Of a stretch of 9,408 nt of DNA, positions 6,760 to 9,408 are shown one piece after another. Under the pieces are notes generated by a model, which saw only the letters and a list, made by a program, of their open reading frames with translations, was not told the DNA's origin and did not search any database. The stretch comes from DATKDU01 sp035512595 (GTDB lineage Bacteria; Planctomycetota; Planctomycetia; Pirellulales; Pirellulaceae), in the NCBI GenBank assembly GCA_035512595.1, contig DATKDU010000209.1, forward strand, positions 1-9,408. Reading direction: 5' to 3'. Each line of letters opens with the position of its first letter. Within the stretch, counting starts at the first letter, position 1. The position numbers and the translations under genes were made by a program.

Positions 6760-7938
6760 ATGCGATTGTCCGCCACGGCCGCTATCGGAACCGTTGCCAT
6801 CGGAATGCTCGTTTTCCCGGCATCGCTGGAGGCGCAGTATCGCGGCCGCGGGGGCTTCGATCCGGCCGAGATGATCCGCAACATGGACGCCAACAAGAAC
6901 GGGCAGATCGAACCGGCCGAAATGGCGTCGAATCGGTCGGCGTTCTTTGTCCGCGCCGCGGCGCAGCGGGCGGGGCTCGACCTGACCAAGCCGCTCCCCG
7001 TGGACAAGCTGGTGGAAGCCATGCAGCGGCCGCGCGACGAGCGATCCCGTGATGGGGATCGTCGCGAAGGTGATCGAGGCCGCGATGATCGTCGCCGCGA
7101 CGACGACCGGCGTTCCGATCGCGATCGCAATTCCCCGGCCACGCCTCCCGTTGCCGCAAGCCCGGGCATTGCTACGTTCGGCGCCCCTCCCGCCAGCACA
7201 CCGGCGGCGACGACCTTTGGCAGCAGCTCGCTGACCCAGAAATTTGATCCGCGGGCGGTGGCCTACGCCGAACAACTGCTGAGCGACCTGGACAAGAATA
7301 ACGACGGCTACATCGACAGCCAGGAGTGGCAGGCTGGCAGTTGGAACAGAGACAATCCGCCCGAGTCTTCCGACCTGAACAAAGATAATCGCTTGAGCAA
7401 AGATGAACTGAGCATCCGCATGTCGAAGCGATTGCGTTTGCCGCTGCCGAGCGACACATCCACCGCTGGGTCATCCGCTGGCAATAGCGACCAGGTTCGC
7501 CGTTATGCTGAGGGTATGATGCGGCTGTACGACAAGAACAGGGACGGCAAGCTCAAACGTGAGGAATGGTTGGAAATGCCGCCGCAGCATCACAGTGCCG
7601 ATACCGACGGCGACGGCACGATTACGATGGATGAACTGGCCGTGAAACTGACAACGTATGCCGGCGTGAGCAGCAGCACGTCGTCCGGCTCGGCATTTTC
7701 TGCGCAAGGCTCGTCCACGGGGACCGTGCGCCGGTTTCGGACTCCGGCCGAGCGGCTGCCCGCCGGGCTGCCATCCTGGTTCATGGAGAAGGACGCCAAT
7801 CAGGACGGCCAAGTAATGATGTCGGAGTTTGCGTCGCGCTGGTCGAACGAAACTGCGGCCGAATTCAGCCGCTTCGATCTGAACGGCGACGGGATCATCA
7901 CGGCGAAGGAATGCCTCAAGGCCGAGTCGCTCAAGTAG
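6760..7938 (+). CDS. Secreted multi-EF-hand calcium-binding protein
   Basis: This 392-residue protein has an N-terminal signal peptide (about 1-25, ending SLEAQ). Seven 12-residue EF-hand loops are visible, starting at Asp43, Asp178, Asp205, Asp258, Asp281, Asp345 and Asp373, each ending in Glu at position 12. Six of them form three closely spaced pairs (178/205, 258/281, 345/373); the first is alone. Loop 205 lacks the usual Gly at position 6 (DLNKDNRLSKDE) and may bind more weakly. Between the first loop and the pairs lies an Arg/Asp-rich segment (90-124), followed by a Pro/Ala/Ser-rich linker (about 125-158). Another Ser-rich linker (303-320) separates the last two pairs. By family knowledge it should bind calcium outside the cytoplasm; no enzymatic domain is seen. 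The ATG is supported by GGGAG 8 nt upstream. It is transcribed away from the DUF1501 operon and converges on the secretin-like gene, so it is probably monocistronic. Confidence 0.92.
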   Translation: MRLSATAAIGTVAIGMLVFPASLEAQYRGRGGFDPAEMIRNMDANKNGQIEPAEMASNRSAFFVRAAAQRAGLDLTKPLPVDKLVEAMQRPRDERSRDGDRREGDRGRDDRRRDDDRRSDRDRNSPATPPVAASPGIATFGAPPASTPAATTFGSSSLTQKFDPRAVAYAEQLLSDLDKNNDGYIDSQEWQAGSWNRDNPPESSDLNKDNRLSKDELSIRMSKRLRLPLPSDTSTAGSSAGNSDQVRRYAEGMMRLYDKNRDGKLKREEWLEMPPQHHSADTDGDGTITMDELAVKLTTYAGVSSSTSSGSAFSAQGSSTGTVRRFRTPAERLPAGLPSWFMEKDANQDGQVMMSEFASRWSNETAAEFSRFDLNGDGIITAKECLKAESLK

Positions 7939-7962
7939 CCGACCGCCGAACTCCGGGCCGAT

Positions 7963-9408
7963 CTAACGTCCCCGGCTGCTGCGCCCGGAGTCCCCGCCGC
8001 GGCCAAATCCGCTGCCGCCGAAGCCGCTGCTGCCCTGGAAGCCGCCGCGACTGCCGCGATCGAAGCCGCCGCGACTGCCGCGATCGAATCCGCCGCGGTC
8101 GCCGCCGAATCCACTGCCGCCAAAGCCGCCGCCGGGAAATCCGCCCCCGCCGCCGAAGCCGCCGCCGGGAAATCCGCCGCCAAACGAAGATCGCGACGAG
8201 TTATTGCTGGAAGAGGTTCCGCTGCGGGATGACGACGAGGACGAACGATTGGTGCTGGACGAGCTGCGGTTGGAGTTGGAATTGGAGTTGACCGTCGTCC
8301 CCAGCACGGTGCTGAGCGAGCGAGCGACCACGTCGGGGTTGGCCCGATCGAGCTTCACCACGCTGACCGTCTCCTCTTGCTGGCTGCGGGCCTGATCGAG
8401 CTGCGAAACCAGGGTCTCCACTTCCTTGAACAGGTAATCGGGAGCGGCCACGAAGAGCGTGTTCGATCCCGTATCGACGCCGATCGTCATCTTCTGCTCT
8501 TCCCCTTGCTGCTGCTGGGGCATGCCGCCGCGGCTGCCGCCACGGCTGCGCTGCTGAAATGCCTGGCGAATGAAGTCTTCCGGATTGAATTGCCGCTGCT
8601 GGCCGCCTTCGGACGCGATTCGATTGGCGTAGACCTGGCGGACGACGGTGGCCACTTCGTCCACGTTGGCGTAGCGGACCGGGATGGCACGCGGCTCGCG
8701 CATCGTCTGCGGCGGATCGGGGCTTTCTGCCTGGTCGATGAGCTGCAAGAGCTTCTCGACGGTATCGAGGTCGCTCGGGCTGGCCTGCACGTACAGGGCG
8801 TTAAGCCGCGGGTCGGCCAGTACGGACACGCTACCGCTGGTAGTGACGGCATTGAAACCGCCCCCACCGCCGCCGCCGAACATGTTGCCGAACATCCCCC
8901 CCATCATGTTTCCCATCATTCCCGAGGCAAGGTCCCCGGCCAGGCTGCCGCCACCGCTATTGGAAGCGGCGCTGCTGGGGTTCAAGACGCTCCCCAGCAA
9001 GGCGGCCGCGACTTCCGCTCGCGCGTACTTCAAATAGAACACGCTGAATTCCTTGGTCCCGGTCGGCGGAATTTGCGCGGTCAAGAACTCCTCGATCCGA
9101 TCGAGTGCCGCCGTGTCGTTGGAGCGGATGATCCAGCCGCTGGGGGTGATGACGATGACGACTTCGTTGTCGTTGAGCGGATCCTGGCTGTCGGACTGGG
9201 CGGGTGCCTGATCGGCTGCTGGGACTGAGCCTTCGCCCGGAGCCGGTACTGCGGCAGCATCGGCCTTCGCCTCTGGGGAAGCCGGAGCGGCATCTTCATC
9301 CCCTGGCAATTCCTGCGCGGGCGCCACTTCCTCGACAACGGCCACAAACTCTAGCGGCAATACTCTGAGGGGATAACCAGGATGCAGTTGAGTCGAACGG
9401 TCGTCGGA
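7963..9408 (-). CDS. Secretin N-domain (NolW-like) repeat protein with Gly-rich tail (5' end off right edge)
   Basis: The frame is open from the right edge to the TAG at 7963-7965 (481 codons visible), so the N-terminus is missing; a TTG at 9360 is internal, not a start. The sequence shows repeats of the Secretin_N module of type II/III secretion secretins. Module 1 tail (residues about 15-109) has RVLPLEFVAVVEEV and VVIVITPSGWIIRS, split by an Ala/Pro/Glu-rich insert (30-76). Module 2 (120-225) has FSVFYLKYARAEVAAALL and ADPRLNALYVQASPSDLDTV, split by a Met/Gly-rich insert. Module 3 (240-339) has RAIPVRYANVDEVATVV and VDTGSNTLFVAAPDYL. A fourth (347-374) has only its first half, SVVKLDRANPDVVARSL. 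A Ser/Asn-rich stretch (374-408) and a Gly/Phe/Arg tail (409-481) follow. No secretin channel domain is present, so this is probably an envelope protein that oligomerises or docks through N-domains, not a pore. That role is inference. Confidence 0.85.
   Translation of the reverse strand, partial: SDDRSTQLHPGYPLRVLPLEFVAVVEEVAPAQELPGDEDAAPASPEAKADAAAVPAPGEGSVPAADQAPAQSDSQDPLNDNEVVIVITPSGWIIRSNDTAALDRIEEFLTAQIPPTGTKEFSVFYLKYARAEVAAALLGSVLNPSSAASNSGGGSLAGDLASGMMGNMMGGMFGNMFGGGGGGGFNAVTTSGSVSVLADPRLNALYVQASPSDLDTVEKLLQLIDQAESPDPPQTMREPRAIPVRYANVDEVATVVRQVYANRIASEGGQQRQFNPEDFIRQAFQQRSRGGSRGGMPQQQQGEEQKMTIGVDTGSNTLFVAAPDYLFKEVETLVSQLDQARSQQEETVSVVKLDRANPDVVARSLSTVLGTTVNSNSNSNRSSSSTNRSSSSSSRSGTSSSNNSSRSSFGGGFPGGGFGGGGGFPGGGFGGSGFGGDRGGFDRGSRGGFDRGSRGGFQGSSGFGGSGFGRGGDSGRSSRGR
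8041..8088. repeat. Perfect 24-bp tandem repeat, two copies
   Basis: Two identical 24-bp units lie head to tail at 8041-8064 and 8065-8088. They are in frame in the secretin-like gene and encode two copies of FDRGSRGG. Because the copies are identical at every base, the duplication is recent or kept uniform by slippage or recombination. Confidence 0.9.
8125..8178. repeat. 33-bp repeat in the Gly-rich tail, about 1.6 copies
   Basis: A 21-bp sequence at 8125-8145 recurs exactly at 8158-8178, giving a 33-bp period (11 codons). It encodes repeated GGFPGGGFGGG-type peptide in the tail of the secretin-like protein. It is separate from the 24-bp repeat and has a different period. Confidence 0.8.

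Noticed and set aside
7030..7135. Recurrent GATCG words suggesting a DNA repeat or binding-site cluster
   Set aside because: The words are explained by Asp-Arg codon pairs in the mixed-charge segment; spacing is irregular and tied to the reading frame.
7939..7962. Possible bidirectional terminator between the convergent genes
   Set aside because: The 24-bp gap is GC-rich but I see no convincing stem-loop and no T-run on either strand.

Overview
The window looks like chromosomal DNA of a planctomycete, probably a Pirellulales relative. The evidence is the family content: a DUF1501 protein, a DUF1549/DUF1553 protein with heme motifs and bacterial Ig-like regions, a planctomycete-type cytochrome c fused to WD40 repeats, a secreted multi-EF-hand protein, and a secretin-N-domain protein with a glycine-rich tail. 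The DNA is GC-rich. The assignment comes from recognising families by eye, not from a search.

Layout. From about 6536 leftward to the window edge, six genes run on the minus strand in transcription order: DUF1501 protein (5163-6536), a small antitoxin-like gene (4878-5132), a RelE/ParE-like toxin gene (4618-4881), the DUF1549/DUF1553 protein (2132-4621), a metallophosphoesterase (1422-2132) and a cytochrome c-WD40 protein (1-1417, cut by the left edge). Only 30 bp separate the first two genes. The next three junctions are start/stop overlaps (ATGA, ATGA, TGATG) and the last gap is 4 bp, so this is almost certainly one translationally coupled operon. From 6760 an EF-hand protein runs divergently on the plus strand. 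It converges, with a 24-bp gap, on a minus-strand secretin-N-domain protein (7963-9408) whose 5' end lies beyond the right edge.

How the genes may work together. The DUF1501, DUF1549/DUF1553 and cytochrome-WD40 products all have export signals, and the last two carry c-type heme motifs. They form the familiar but functionally unresolved planctomycete cell-envelope set. The phosphoesterase has no signal and should be cytoplasmic. The toxin-antitoxin-like pair sits between DUF1501 and DUF1549, genes that often neighbour each other in planctomycetes, and its reading frames are stitched into the chain by 4-base overlaps. That is the most unusual feature of the window. I saw no RNA gene, CRISPR array, insertion sequence or phage gene. 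No gene-free stretch exceeds 300 bases; the longest is the 223-bp divergent region 6537-6759.
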